Source: an uncultured Thiodictyon sp. (GTDB lineage Bacteria > Pseudomonadota > Gammaproteobacteria > Chromatiales > Chromatiaceae). Taken from it: DNA of 43,525 nt. Under the pieces are notes generated by a model. It was not told where the DNA came from. It ran no database searches and saw nothing but the letters and a program-made list of their open reading frames with translations. The translations under genes were made by a program, and so were the position numbers. Shown piece after piece: positions 16,701 through 23,738 of this stretch (position 1 is its first letter; each line of letters starts with the position of its first letter). The stretch covers positions 1-43,525 of the forward strand of contig CAILVI010000471.1 in NCBI GenBank assembly GCA_903837595.1, given 5' to 3'.

Positions 16701-17346
16701 CATCGGCTACGGCGGTCTGGACCATGTGCTGGCCTCCGGGCGCAACGTCAACATCCTGGTCCTGGACACCGAGGTCTATTCCAATACCGGCGGGCAGAAC
16801 TCCAAGTCCACGCCCATGGGCGCGGTGGCGAAGTTTGCGGCCGGCGGCAAGGCGTCATTCAAGAAGGACATGGCGATGATGGCCATGGCCTATCAGAACG
16901 TCTATGTGGCCTCGGTGGCCTTCGGTGCCAAGGACATGCAGACCGTGCGAGCCTTCCTGGAGGCGGAGAGCTATGACGGTCCCTCGATCATCATCGCCTA
17001 TGCCCCCTGTATCGCCCACGGGGTGGATCTCTCCAACAACCTGCGGCAACAGGACCTGGCGGTGAACTCCGGCCACTGGGGGCTGTTCCGTTATGACCCG
17101 CGCCGCGCCGCCGCCGGCGAGAACCCGCTGCTGATCGACAGCAAGGCGCCGAGCGTCCCCTATCGGGACTTCACCAGCAGCGAGACCCGTTTCTCGATGC
17201 TCACCCGCAGCCACCCGGAGGTCGCCGAAGGGTTCTTGCAGCAGGCGCAGAAGCATGTGCAAACCCGCTTCCAGCTCTATGAACAGCTCGCGCACCTGGC
17301 CGCTCAGACGGCCGATGTGCCGGTAGGGGCCAAGCCCAAGGAATAA
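13750..17346 (+). CDS. nifJ: Pyruvate:ferredoxin (flavodoxin) oxidoreductase NifJ
   Basis: This single-chain enzyme interconverts pyruvate plus CoA and acetyl-CoA plus CO2 using thiamine pyrophosphate and Fe-S clusters, passing electrons to ferredoxin or flavodoxin. The 1198-residue length matches the fused NifJ type. The N-terminal domain has GNEAVAYVAHMTNEV and ITPSSNMGEWADEW. Two 4Fe-4S motifs are at C697-C700-C703-C707 and C754-C757-C760-C764, and a third cluster begins at C828/C831 (CVGCGET). The TPP site GDGWAYDIGYGG starts at 978 and continues to TEVYSNTGGQ. The ATG at 13750 gives the family N-terminus MSQSEMVTLDGNEA. It likely supplies reduced ferredoxin for nitrogen fixation or serves fermentative pyruvate metabolism. 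Confidence 0.97.
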   Translation: MSQSEMVTLDGNEAVAYVAHMTNEVIAIYPITPSSNMGEWADEWSAQGVKNLWGTVPSVVEMQSEAGAAGALHGALQGGSLATTFTASQGLLLMIPNMYKMAGELSPVVIHVAARALAAQGLSIFGDHSDVMSTRSTGFAMLSSASVQEAMDFALIAQAATLESRVPFIHFFDGFRTSHEVVKVERIPVETIRAMIDEDLVRACRNRALNPNHPILRGTAQNPDVYFQGRETVNGFYDALPGIVQRIMDKFAGLTGRQYSLFEYVGAPDAERVIAIMGSGIGAAEETVNDLVAKGEKVGLIKVRLYRPFDPAHLLAALPVTARRLAVLDRCKEPGADGEPLYKDVVTGLAQALSDGRLATMPRVIGGRYGLSSKEFTPGMVKGVFDELSKDTPKNNFSIGIFDDLTHLSLDWDPSYRPDAPGVTACVFFGLGSDGTVSANKNSIKIIAEETPNFGQGYFQYDSKKAGAITISHLRFGPQQIHSTYLVGDDEASFVACHQPTFLDRHAMLNHARRGATFLLNSATPADQVWNDLPRSMQQTIIDKQLAFYVIDGYGIAEATGMGRRTNTIMQTCFFAISGILPRDEAIEHIKYAVKKTYGKKGQRLLDRNYEAIDATLAGLHQVKVPGQVTSTFDRPATVPGDAPEFVRNVTACLMDGHGDRLPVSLMPADGTWPTGTTRFEKRNLALKLPVWDKDLCTQCGKCPLVCPHAAIRAKVYPESLTAAGPDSFQHVQIKGKDFPVGHHVSYQIAPDDCTGCGLCVEVCPIRDRKDPTHKALNMVDAHERHGIELPNWDFFLTLPEYDRRELDPSKIKHAMMLEPLFEFSGACVGCGETPYIKLATQLFGDRMMVANATGCSSIYGGNLPTTPYTKNPDGRGPAWSNSLFEDNAEFGLGMRLAVDKQVEQARELLHVLAEPLGGELVEALLNADQSSEAGIFEQRERVAALKTRLAGIDRLEARVLEGICEQLVKRSVWIIGGDGWAYDIGYGGLDHVLASGRNVNILVLDTEVYSNTGGQNSKSTPMGAVAKFAAGGKASFKKDMAMMAMAYQNVYVASVAFGAKDMQTVRAFLEAESYDGPSIIIAYAPCIAHGVDLSNNLRQQDLAVNSGHWGLFRYDPRRAAAGENPLLIDSKAPSVPYRDFTSSETRFSMLTRSHPEVAEGFLQQAQKHVQTRFQLYEQLAHLAAQTADVPVGAKPKE

Positions 17347-17462
17347 GCAAGCGCACCGCTTGGACGCACCGCCACTGCCGAGCGCGGCGGTGTCGGTGCG
17401 TGCCGTGCGGTCACTGATCCTATTCGCTCAACCCCCATTCAACCCATTTCGGAGCAATTGCC

Positions 17463-18479
17463 GTGGACCTGAGCACCAACTATCTGGGCCTTGCCCTCAA
17501 GAATCCCCTGGTTCCCTCTGCCTCGCCGCTCTCCAAGAGCGTCGCGACGGCGCGGGCACTGGAAGACAACGGCGCGGCGGCCATCATCATGTGGTCGTTG
17601 TTCGAAGAGGCCGTCACCGCCGATGCCGAATCGATGGTGCGCTTTCTGCACCAACAGGAGACCGGCTTCGGCGAGGCCGAGGGCGGCTTCCTGCCCGCCT
17701 TTGAGGACTTTGACAACATCCTGGATCTCTATCTGGACAATGTCCGCCGCCTCAAGGAGTCCTTGAGTATCCCGGTGATCGCCAGCCTCAACGGGGTCAC
17801 CCCGAGCGGCTGGATTCGTACCGCCAAGGACCTGGAGCAGGCCGGGGCCGACGCGCTGGAGCTCAATGTCTATTACATCGCCGGCGACCTCGACCAGAGC
17901 GGCGCCCAGGTGGAGGAGCGCTATCTGAGTGTGCTGCGGGAGCTGCGCGGGCAGGTGAAGCTTCCCATCAACATGAAGCTCTCCCCGGCGTTTAGTTCAT
18001 TAGGGTATACGGTCAAGCAGATGGCCGCGGCCGGGGCTAACGGGGTGGCGCTCTTCAATCGCTTCTATCAGCCGGATATTGACATCGACGCCCTGCGGCT
18101 GCACCCCATCCTGAAGCCGTCCACCTCCGCCGACGCACTGCTGGCGATGCGCTGGATTGCCATTCTCTACGGACGGATCGACGGGCTGTCACTGGGCGCC
18201 ACCGGCGGTGTCCATACGCCGGCCGACTCCATCAAGCTGCTGCTCGCCGGGGCGGACGTGGTCCACCTGTGCAGTTCACTGCTGGCCCGGGGGCCCAAGC
18301 ACTTGGCGACCATCCTGACCGGCATCACCGATTGGATGGGCGAGCAGGGCTTTGAGTCGGTCACCGACTTCCGTGGCCGGGTCAGCGCGCTCACCGTCCC
18401 CAACCCCGCCGCATTCGAACGGGCCAACTATATGAACACCCTGGACAGCTATAGCGCCGCGGCGGGGGTGATGGTCTAG
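17463..18479 (+). CDS. Dihydroorotate dehydrogenase-like flavoprotein
   Basis: The 338-residue protein is a TIM-barrel FMN oxidoreductase of the class I DHOD fold. It begins MDLSTNYLGLALKNPLVPSA, contains IPVIASLNGVTPSGW and ADALELNVYY, the NMKLSPAFSSLG strand and the phosphate-binding GATGGVHTPADSIKLLLAGA. It is a member of the DHOD-like set that commonly lies directly after nifJ rather than the pyrimidine enzyme PyrD, so an electron-transfer role linked to NifJ is plausible but unproven. The start is GTG with CGGAG about eight bases upstream. The 116-bp gap to nifJ is compatible with one operon. Confidence 0.88.
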   Translation: MDLSTNYLGLALKNPLVPSASPLSKSVATARALEDNGAAAIIMWSLFEEAVTADAESMVRFLHQQETGFGEAEGGFLPAFEDFDNILDLYLDNVRRLKESLSIPVIASLNGVTPSGWIRTAKDLEQAGADALELNVYYIAGDLDQSGAQVEERYLSVLRELRGQVKLPINMKLSPAFSSLGYTVKQMAAAGANGVALFNRFYQPDIDIDALRLHPILKPSTSADALLAMRWIAILYGRIDGLSLGATGGVHTPADSIKLLLAGADVVHLCSSLLARGPKHLATILTGITDWMGEQGFESVTDFRGRVSALTVPNPAAFERANYMNTLDSYSAAAGVMV

Positions 18480-18482
18480 GTC

Positions 18483-18559
18483 CGGCGGCGGCATGCAGGC
18501 GACGCGCGAGCATTAAGCGGACGCGTCGCCGCCGCCCGCGGGACCGTGCATGCGCCGCC
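18483..18559. repeat. Nested palindrome after the DHOD-like gene
   Basis: Outer arms GGCGGCGGCATGCA (18483-18496) and TGCATGCGCCGCC (18547-18559) are complementary with one bulged base. Inside, GGCGACGCG (18498-18506) is exactly complementary to CGCGTCGCC (18522-18530). The fold would be a long two-part hairpin. No T-run follows, so it is not a simple terminator. Confidence 0.7.
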
Positions 18560-18563
18560 CTTA

Positions 18564-18585
18564 TTAGGTAGTTCGTCCCGCGAAA
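18564..18585 (+). repeat. 22-nt motif upstream of small gene, copy 1
   Basis: The stretch TTAGGTAGTTCGTCCCGCG plus AAA is repeated with about four differences at 19383-19404. Each copy lies 24-46 bp upstream of the ATG of a small accessory gene (18610 and 19451). It may be a shared recombination or regulatory site. Confidence 0.6.
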
Positions 18586-18609
18586 TCTAGTTGGGCCAGG
18601 AGAAAGAGA

Positions 18610-18882
18610 ATGGCCACATACATTGAGAAAGAAGAAAAATACGGGAAGGAATTCGATTGCATCATTGTTGACAAATCGGATCCAAACCACACAAATCGGG
18701 TTTTCTCGATCTGCGAAGATTTATATCCGTTGGAGAACTCGAAGTTTTATCGCTTTCGAGTGCAAGGAGTGGAATATCATCCAGATATAACTCTAGATGA
18801 GTCGGAATTTCTTGAGTTTGTGGAAGCGGTAAACAAGATCGCAGAAAAGATCACAAAGTCCAGCCCGAACCACGGCCACTGA
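18610..18882 (+). CDS. Small acidic hypothetical protein
   Basis: I do not recognise this 90-residue protein. It starts MATYIEKEEKYGKEFDCIIV and ends in a helix with ESEFLEFVEAVNKIAEKITK. It has no signal peptide or membrane segment. AGGAGA (about 18598-18603) precedes the ATG at a good distance. The sequence is clearly AT-richer than the neighbouring DHOD-like gene, suggesting recent acquisition. It is followed 88 bp later by the protease-like gene. Confidence 0.6.
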   Translation: MATYIEKEEKYGKEFDCIIVDKSDPNHTNRVFSICEDLYPLENSKFYRFRVQGVEYHPDITLDESEFLEFVEAVNKIAEKITKSSPNHGH

Positions 18883-18969
18883 GCCGCCCCCGGCGGAGGA
18901 CCGGTGGATTCGCCAAGCCGGCGCAGTCCTGCCAATTTGGGATATTGCATAGGAGAGGAGATCGGACTC

Positions 18970-19350
18970 ATGGGCCTAACCTACGCCGATATCGTGCTCG
19001 AAAGTACGTTCAGGCAGCGACGCCTGCCGGTGCGGGCGCTGGTGGACTCCGGGGCTGTTTTCATGATCATCCCCGCGCACGTCGCGTTACAGCTCGGCTT
19101 CGATGTCGAGGAGGTCAGCACGCGGGAGGTCATCCTGGCGGATGGCTCCCGGAAGGCCGTGCCGATGGTCGGACCGCTGCGTGTCCATTTCGGGGATCGC
19201 TATTGTGACCTGTCCGCCTTGGTCTTTGGCGATGAACCACTGCTGGGCGCGGTGCCGATGGAAATGATGGACCTGGTCCTGAACCCCGCGACCCAAACGC
19301 TGTCTGTCAATCCCGCCAGCCCCTACCTGCCGGTGGCGTTGGCGAAGTAG
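18970..19350 (+). CDS. Retropepsin-like (clan AA) aspartic protease
   Basis: The 126-residue protein has the single aspartic-protease half typical of retropepsin-like proteins, which act as dimers. The catalytic motif is VDSGA (D26-S27-G28), followed by a flap-side strand (REVILADGSRKAVPMVGPL) and the second hydrophobic motif region LLGAVPMEMMDLVL. The ATG at 18970 has GGAGAGGAG upstream; an open frame from 18904 adds a non-conserved tail. Bacterial versions of this size are common but their targets are unknown. The last 14 codons occur again, with changes, at 20260-20301. Confidence 0.82.
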   Translation: MGLTYADIVLESTFRQRRLPVRALVDSGAVFMIIPAHVALQLGFDVEEVSTREVILADGSRKAVPMVGPLRVHFGDRYCDLSALVFGDEPLLGAVPMEMMDLVLNPATQTLSVNPASPYLPVALAK

Positions 19351-19382
19351 CGCCGGCCCCCCGTGCGACCCCCCGCGGTCTG

Positions 19383-19404
19383 TTAGGTAGTTTGTCCGGC
19401 AAAA
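19383..19404 (+). repeat. 22-nt motif upstream of small gene, copy 2
   Basis: TTAGGTAGTTTGTCCGGC plus AAAA matches 18564-18585 at about 18 of 22 positions. It lies between the protease-like gene and the acidic gene at 19451. Confidence 0.6.
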
Positions 19405-19450
19405 CGAATGAGGCACGCATCGCGTCGCCCTTTGTGAGGAGTCCGTTCGC

Positions 19451-19894
19451 ATGGGTATGACCTATTGGCTGCAAACCCTGCAGGGTCGCCTGATGTCGAG
19501 AGACGATGATGACCACTCTCTCATGCACGGGCTTTCCGATGAGCTCGACGCCGTCTGCGACGAGCTGAAGATCCCCAAGCTATCCTCCTTCGCTGACTTC
19601 ACCGATCTCGAATTGAACATGTCTGATGAGGATATGGACGACGAAGCTGACGAGGAAGATACGGTCGATCCTGAAACGGGCTCTGGGTACGGGATCGACG
19701 AGATGCAGTGGTTTGATCTTTCCTCTGGGTTGAGGTGCCTCGAGACCTTGCGTAGCCATGTGGCCGCGGGCTGGAACCCCAAGCTTGAAGCGGAAACGAA
19801 GGCCGAACTCCTTGAAGAACTGGATGACTGTATTGCTAAGCTCCGGGCTGCACCGGCAGGCACCGACAGGTTCCACCTGGCCGTTATCATGTGA
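19451..19894 (+). CDS. Acidic hypothetical protein
   Basis: The 147-residue product begins MGMTYWLQTLQGRLMSRDDD and has a very acidic central stretch (MSDEDMDDEADEEDTVDPET, about residues 57-76). An ending rich in Leu, Glu and Lys helices (ETKAELLEELDDCIAKLRAA) follows. It resembles a type of short protein I have seen in accessory and cassette-like regions, but I cannot name a family. AGGAG (19436-19440) precedes the ATG; the alternative ATG at 19457 would remove two residues. Function unknown. Confidence 0.65.
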   Translation: MGMTYWLQTLQGRLMSRDDDDHSLMHGLSDELDAVCDELKIPKLSSFADFTDLELNMSDEDMDDEADEEDTVDPETGSGYGIDEMQWFDLSSGLRCLETLRSHVAAGWNPKLEAETKAELLEELDDCIAKLRAAPAGTDRFHLAVIM

Positions 19895-19967
19895 CGCCTG
19901 GCCGCTTGCCCAAGCGCCCGTCTTCACTCGAACGTAGCCGTTTTTCCAAATGCGAGAGGAACTTCAA

Positions 19968-20219
19968 GTGCCTTCTGTTCGCATTGAATTCGACTTGACT
20001 GACGTCGCGGTAAGGCAGGCGGCCCGCGAAGAGTGTGATAGCGTGTTTCGAGAACATCTGCGGCTCCGAGACGCGCTGATTGTTCTGGGAGGCACGATCT
20101 TCCTGCAATCATTCTGGCTGGTGTGCCTCCGGTCTGGTTCCCGGATTCCGCTGCCGGTCGACGCACTCCCACCAGAGGCAGTCAGTATCTTCGAAGCAAG
20201 GTCTGTCGCGGCAAAGTAG
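19968..20219 (+). CDS. Small hypothetical protein, weak
   Basis: The frame from a GTG at 19968 encodes 83 residues starting MPSVRIEFDLTDVAVRQAAR and containing a hydrophobic stretch (ALIVLGGTIFLQSFWLVCL). A GAGAGGA sequence (19954-19960) is well placed for the GTG; an ATG at 19951 in the same frame would destroy that spacing. No family is recognised and a minus-strand frame overlaps it, so the call is tentative. Confidence 0.4.
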   Translation: MPSVRIEFDLTDVAVRQAAREECDSVFREHLRLRDALIVLGGTIFLQSFWLVCLRSGSRIPLPVDALPPEAVSIFEARSVAAK

Positions 20220-20259
20220 CGTGGATGGGCCGACGGCCGGTGCCTAACGGCGGTCATTC

Positions 20260-20301
20260 AACCCTGCCAGTCCCTACCGGTCGGTCGCGCTGGCGAAGTA
20301 A
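20260..20301 (+). pseudogene. Duplicated 3' tail of the retropepsin-like gene
   Basis: Translating 20260-20301 gives NPASPYRSVALAK and a stop, against NPASPYLPVALAK and a stop at the end of the protease gene. The following bases also match the downstream flank of that gene (about 20300-20350 versus 19350-19400). The upstream part of the gene is missing. This is the end of a second, mostly deleted copy, so the segment between the two tails may be a duplication or insertion unit. Confidence 0.75.
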
Positions 20302-20597
20302 CGACCGGAGCCCCCGGCGCGACCCCCGCCCGCCGCTCCGGCCTGTCCGGAAGGCAACAAACCCATCCAGAGCGGGTGGGTCTCACGTTAAGTCGCCAAA
20401 ACGCAAAGGTTATTCAGTGCTTTGTCAGCCTTCTGCGACTTAACCGGCAAGTGATCTCAGTGCGTGGAGTCCGTTGTTGTTCTTGGCGTCTTGGCGCCTT
20501 GGCCTGAGAATTCTTAGGTCTTGGGTCGCGCACCAGCTTCCACCTGGCACTAGTTTTGCTTCGGTCTTGGACCAACGACCGCAACGAGCCACTGACC
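20302..20597. other. Spacer upstream of SIR2-like gene
   Basis: No gene is supported. The first part is homologous to the 3' flank of the protease gene. TTGGCGTCTTGGCGCCTTGG (about 20483-20502) resembles a common intergenic motif also present near 30861-30875. Confidence 0.5.
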
Positions 20598-21467
20598 ATG
20601 CCAACCGACCTCTCACTGACCACGCTGGCCCACGGCATCGTAACCGGCGAGATCGTCCCTTATCTCGGCCCCGGAGCCCTGACCGGGGTCATCGATCCCG
20701 CCAGCGGTGAGCCCATCCCGGCCGACAGCGACAGCCTGATCATCGCGCTCAACGACGGCAAGCCCATGTCGCCCCGACTGATGTGGGAGTTCCCCCGGGC
20801 GGCGATGAACGTGGAGCTCAAGCGCGGGCGAGCGGCCGTCCACCGCTTCCTCGACACCACCTACGGCGTGCGCACCTGGACCCGCGCCCCGGTCCATGAC
20901 TGGCTCCAGGCCTGCCGGCCACCGTATGTGATCGACATCAACCGCGACACCCAACTTCAGGACTCCTATGCCGGGGTCCCCCACACGCTGGTGCGCGGGA
21001 TCTCCCGGGTCGGCGGCACCGACTATCGCTTCCGCATCCATCACTACGACGGCGCGGCCTACCGTGAAGTGGATCAGGACGCCGTGGACCCGGCGTTGCC
21101 GGTGCTCTTCAAGCCCATGGGGAGCCCGCGGCCGGATGCCACTTACATCGCCTCCGACGCGGATTATGTCGATTACATCACGGAGCTGATGGGCGGCTTC
21201 GCCATTCCCTCCTTCCTCAAGACCTACCGCCAGGGCCGCCGCTACGCCTTTCTCGGTCTGCGGTTCTTAAGAGATACCGAACGCATGGTCATGTCGGATA
21301 TGATCTACAGCGCCGGGGCACCCCCCGGCTGGGCCCTCATTTCGGAGCCGACGCCCAAGGAGCGGCGGTTTTGCGAGCGCTTGGGCATAGAGATCATCGC
21401 GGCGGGCATACCGGACCTGCTTGCGGCAGCGGACCTGCCCCCCACCCATCATGAGGCCGGTGGCTGA
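20598..21467 (+). CDS. SIR2-like domain protein
   Basis: The 289-residue product resembles the SIR2_2 branch of NAD-binding sirtuin-like domains, which in bacteria often hydrolyse NAD or bind nucleotides rather than deacetylate. The N-terminus has GEIVPYLGPGALTGV, a variant of the GAG-A nucleotide-binding loop. Later come WLQACRPPYVIDINRDTQLQ, which fits the SIR2 segment with the conserved Asn-Arg-Asp, and LPVLFKPMGS, corresponding to the later core strand with KxxG. The last part contains a helical bundle (SDMIYSAGAPPGWALI). The start 20598 is preferred over 20556. The stop is nine bases from the hemerythrin gene, so the two are one operon, suggesting a redox- or oxygen-linked role. Confidence 0.75.
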   Translation: MPTDLSLTTLAHGIVTGEIVPYLGPGALTGVIDPASGEPIPADSDSLIIALNDGKPMSPRLMWEFPRAAMNVELKRGRAAVHRFLDTTYGVRTWTRAPVHDWLQACRPPYVIDINRDTQLQDSYAGVPHTLVRGISRVGGTDYRFRIHHYDGAAYREVDQDAVDPALPVLFKPMGSPRPDATYIASDADYVDYITELMGGFAIPSFLKTYRQGRRYAFLGLRFLRDTERMVMSDMIYSAGAPPGWALISEPTPKERRFCERLGIEIIAAGIPDLLAAADLPPTHHEAGG

Positions 21468-21476
21468 AGGAGACCC

Positions 21477-21887
21477 ATGCTTCTGATCGACGACTTCAAG
21501 ACCCGTTTTCTGCTCGGTGTGCCGGCGATGGACCGCACCCACCGGGAGTTCGTCGATCTGGTCAACAACTTGGGTGAGGCGGGCGCGGCCGTCTTCGCCT
21601 ATCTCTATCCTGACCTGGTCAATCACACCCACGCCCATTTCGCTAACGAAGACATGTTGATGCGCGAGACCGGCTTCCCGGCCATCAAAGAACACCGCGA
21701 CGAGCATGCCCGGGTCCTGGGCGAGATGGACGGCTTCCGGTTACGCGTCAACAGCGGACGCATCGCGCTCGCCAGGGCCTATGTGACAGAACAACTCCCC
21801 GCCTGGTTCGCCCAGCACGCGCTCACCATGGACAGCGCACTGGCGGCCCATGTGAAGGCGCAAATGAAGAAAAAGGGGCAGGGCTAG
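21477..21887 (+). CDS. Bacteriohemerythrin-like protein
   Basis: The 136-residue single-domain protein keeps the di-iron ligand set: H22 (MDRTHREF), H54 and E58 (HAHFANEDMLM), H73 and H77 (KEHRDEH), and H114 with D119 (FAQHALTMD). Hemerythrins bind O2 or sense oxygen, NO or iron in the cytoplasm. AGGAG precedes the ATG. It directly follows the SIR2-like gene. Confidence 0.92.
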   Translation: MLLIDDFKTRFLLGVPAMDRTHREFVDLVNNLGEAGAAVFAYLYPDLVNHTHAHFANEDMLMRETGFPAIKEHRDEHARVLGEMDGFRLRVNSGRIALARAYVTEQLPAWFAQHALTMDSALAAHVKAQMKKKGQG

Positions 21888-21921
21888 CGCGGCCTGGGAG
21901 CGCCGACCTCCGGTCGGCCCC

Positions 21922-22992
21922 CTAGGGGCCAAACCCCACCGGCAGGCGCTGCGCGCCCCAGTCGCCGGGCGGGCCGTCGAAGACCCCGGCGCAGGGCGTG
22001 CCGCAGGTGGTGCAGCGGCCCGTGGCGTCCAACCCCCAGTGACCGAGTTGGTACCAGTCCCGTTCGATCAGCAGCGCCTCGCATTGGTGACACCAGGTGC
22101 TGCCGCCGCGCGTATCATGGACATTGCCGGTATAGACATAGCGCAGGCCGTTACGGCGGGCCAGCTCACGGGCGCGGCTCAAGGTCGCGGGCGGGGTCGC
22201 CGGGGCGTCGCGCAGCTTCCAGTCCGGGTGGTAGGCGGTGAAGTGCAGCGGAACCTCCAAGCCCAGGTTGTCCACGATCCAGGCCGTCATCGCGTCCAAC
22301 TCCGCGTCGCTGTCGTTGTAGTCGGGGATCAACAAGGTCGTGAGTTCGAACCAGACCCGGGTTTCGTGGCGCAGATAGCGCAAGGTCTCCAGCACCGGCT
22401 CCAGGTGGCCGCCGCAGACCCGGCGATAGAAGTCCTCGGTGAAGCCCTTCAGATCCACGTTGGCCGCGTCCATGGGGGCGAAGAAGGTCTCGCGGGCACC
22501 GGGACTCACATAGCCTGCGGTGACGGCCACGTTGCGCAGGCCGAGCGCCCGGCATGCCAGCGCGGTGTCTACCGCGTATTCGAGGAAGATCACCGGGTCA
22601 TTGTAGGTGTAGGCCACACTGCGGCAGCCAAGGTCGGCCGCGCGCCGGGCGATCAGTTGCGGGCTGGCGGCGGCGGCCAGGGTATCCTGGTCGCGGGACT
22701 TGCTCATGTCCCAGTTCTGGCAGAAGCGGCAGGCGAGGTTGCAGCCGGCGGTGCCGAAGGACAGGACCGGGGTGCCGGGCAGAAAGTGGTTGAGCGGCTT
22801 TTTCTCGATGGGGTCCACGCAAAAGCCGCTGGAACGCCCATAGGCGTCCAGGACGATGGCCCCGTTGCGCGCGCTGCGCCCGAAGCAGAAGCCTTGCTGG
22901 CCGTCGCGCAACTGACAGGCGCGCGGGCAGACATCGCATTGCACCCGGCCGTCCGGGAGCAGCTGCCAAAACTCGGTGGGATGGCTTTTCAT
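21922..22992 (-). CDS. amrS: AmmeMemoRadiSam system radical SAM enzyme AmrS
   Basis: The 356-residue protein has the radical-SAM cluster motif CNLACRFC (C84, C88, C91) in the context of LSFGTAGCNLACRFCQNW, and family features such as CDVCPRACQLRDGQQGFC at the N-terminus and VDLKGFTEDFYRRVCGG. The C-terminal part has two CxxC-type pairs (CHQC and CTTC). It belongs to the AmmeMemoRadiSam trio, whose chemistry is not established. The frame is open to 23136, but the ATG at 22992 gives MKSHPTEFWQLLPDG, the normal start. It is divergent from amrA. Confidence 0.9.
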   Translation of the reverse strand: MKSHPTEFWQLLPDGRVQCDVCPRACQLRDGQQGFCFGRSARNGAIVLDAYGRSSGFCVDPIEKKPLNHFLPGTPVLSFGTAGCNLACRFCQNWDMSKSRDQDTLAAAASPQLIARRAADLGCRSVAYTYNDPVIFLEYAVDTALACRALGLRNVAVTAGYVSPGARETFFAPMDAANVDLKGFTEDFYRRVCGGHLEPVLETLRYLRHETRVWFELTTLLIPDYNDSDAELDAMTAWIVDNLGLEVPLHFTAYHPDWKLRDAPATPPATLSRARELARRNGLRYVYTGNVHDTRGGSTWCHQCEALLIERDWYQLGHWGLDATGRCTTCGTPCAGVFDGPPGDWGAQRLPVGFGP

Positions 22993-23116
22993 GGCGTGTA
23001 CTCGCTTGTTTGGCCCGGTCACCAGTGCCGGTCCGATTCGCCCCCGGGGGGAGCACCTACTAGAATGGTGACAGAACGCCCGCCTTGCCGGGCCTGACTG
23101 TGAAGTTCTGGTGCCT

Positions 23117-23695
23117 ATGTCGTTTTCTGAACCCACAATGTTAGACGATGAGTCGCGCCGGCAGCTGCTCGGGGCGGCCTGGGAATCGATCCGTCATGGC
23201 CTGGCCCAGAGGGTGTCGACCCAGCCGAACCCGGCCGACTATCCGGAGCCGTTGCGTGCGCACCGTGCCGCCTTCGTGACCCTGCACCACTTCAACACGC
23301 TGCGCGGCTGCATCGGCCACCTGGAGGCCTACCAGCCACTGGTCCTGGACGTGGCGGACAATGCGTACGGCGCGGCCTTCCGCGACCCGCGGTGTGAGCC
23401 GCTCCAGGCCTGGGAGTTGGACGACCTGACGCTCTATATCTCGGTCCTCTCCGCCCCCGAGCCGATGCACTTCAGCGACGAGGAAGACCTGTTGCGGCAG
23501 TTGCGGCCCGGGGTCGATGGCTTGATCCTTTCCGATGGCGGGGCGCGCGGGACCTTCCTGCCCGCGGTTTGGGAGTCGCTCCCGCAGCCGCGGCAGTTCC
23601 TGACCGAGCTCAAGCGCAAGGCCGGGCTTTCCGGCAGCCATTGGAGCGGGACCCTGCGGGTCTCGCGCTATTACACTGAGGCCTTCGGCGGGTGA
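23117..23695 (+). CDS. amrA: AmmeMemoRadiSam system protein A (AMMECR1 family)
   Basis: The 192-residue protein contains the AMMECR1 hallmark LRGCIGHLEA, preceded by HRAAFVTLHHFNT, and the ending pattern RQFLTELKRKAGL. It is the partner of the radical SAM enzyme, whose start lies 124 bp away on the other strand. The third component, AmrB (Memo-like), is not in the window. Start codons GTG 23111 and ATG 23117 are both possible. Confidence 0.92.
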   Translation: MSFSEPTMLDDESRRQLLGAAWESIRHGLAQRVSTQPNPADYPEPLRAHRAAFVTLHHFNTLRGCIGHLEAYQPLVLDVADNAYGAAFRDPRCEPLQAWELDDLTLYISVLSAPEPMHFSDEEDLLRQLRPGVDGLILSDGGARGTFLPAVWESLPQPRQFLTELKRKAGLSGSHWSGTLRVSRYYTEAFGG

Positions 23696-23738
23696 ACTGC
23701 CGATCGCCTCGCCATTCACTCAGGGGTACCGGCCGACC

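Noticed and set aside
18498-18530. Intrinsic terminator after the DHOD-like gene
   Set aside because: The stem is perfect, but no T-run follows on either strand; it is described as part of a nested palindrome instead.
18480-20400. Integron gene-cassette array with attC sites
   Set aside because: GTTRRRY and RYYYAAC matches occur (for example GTTAGGT at 19382 and GCCTAAC at 20241), but they do not pair consistently at cassette ends and such short patterns are expected by chance; no integrase is present.
22039-23097. 352-codon plus-strand frame
   Set aside because: Antisense to amrS, whose radical-SAM motif and flanking family features are unmistakable.
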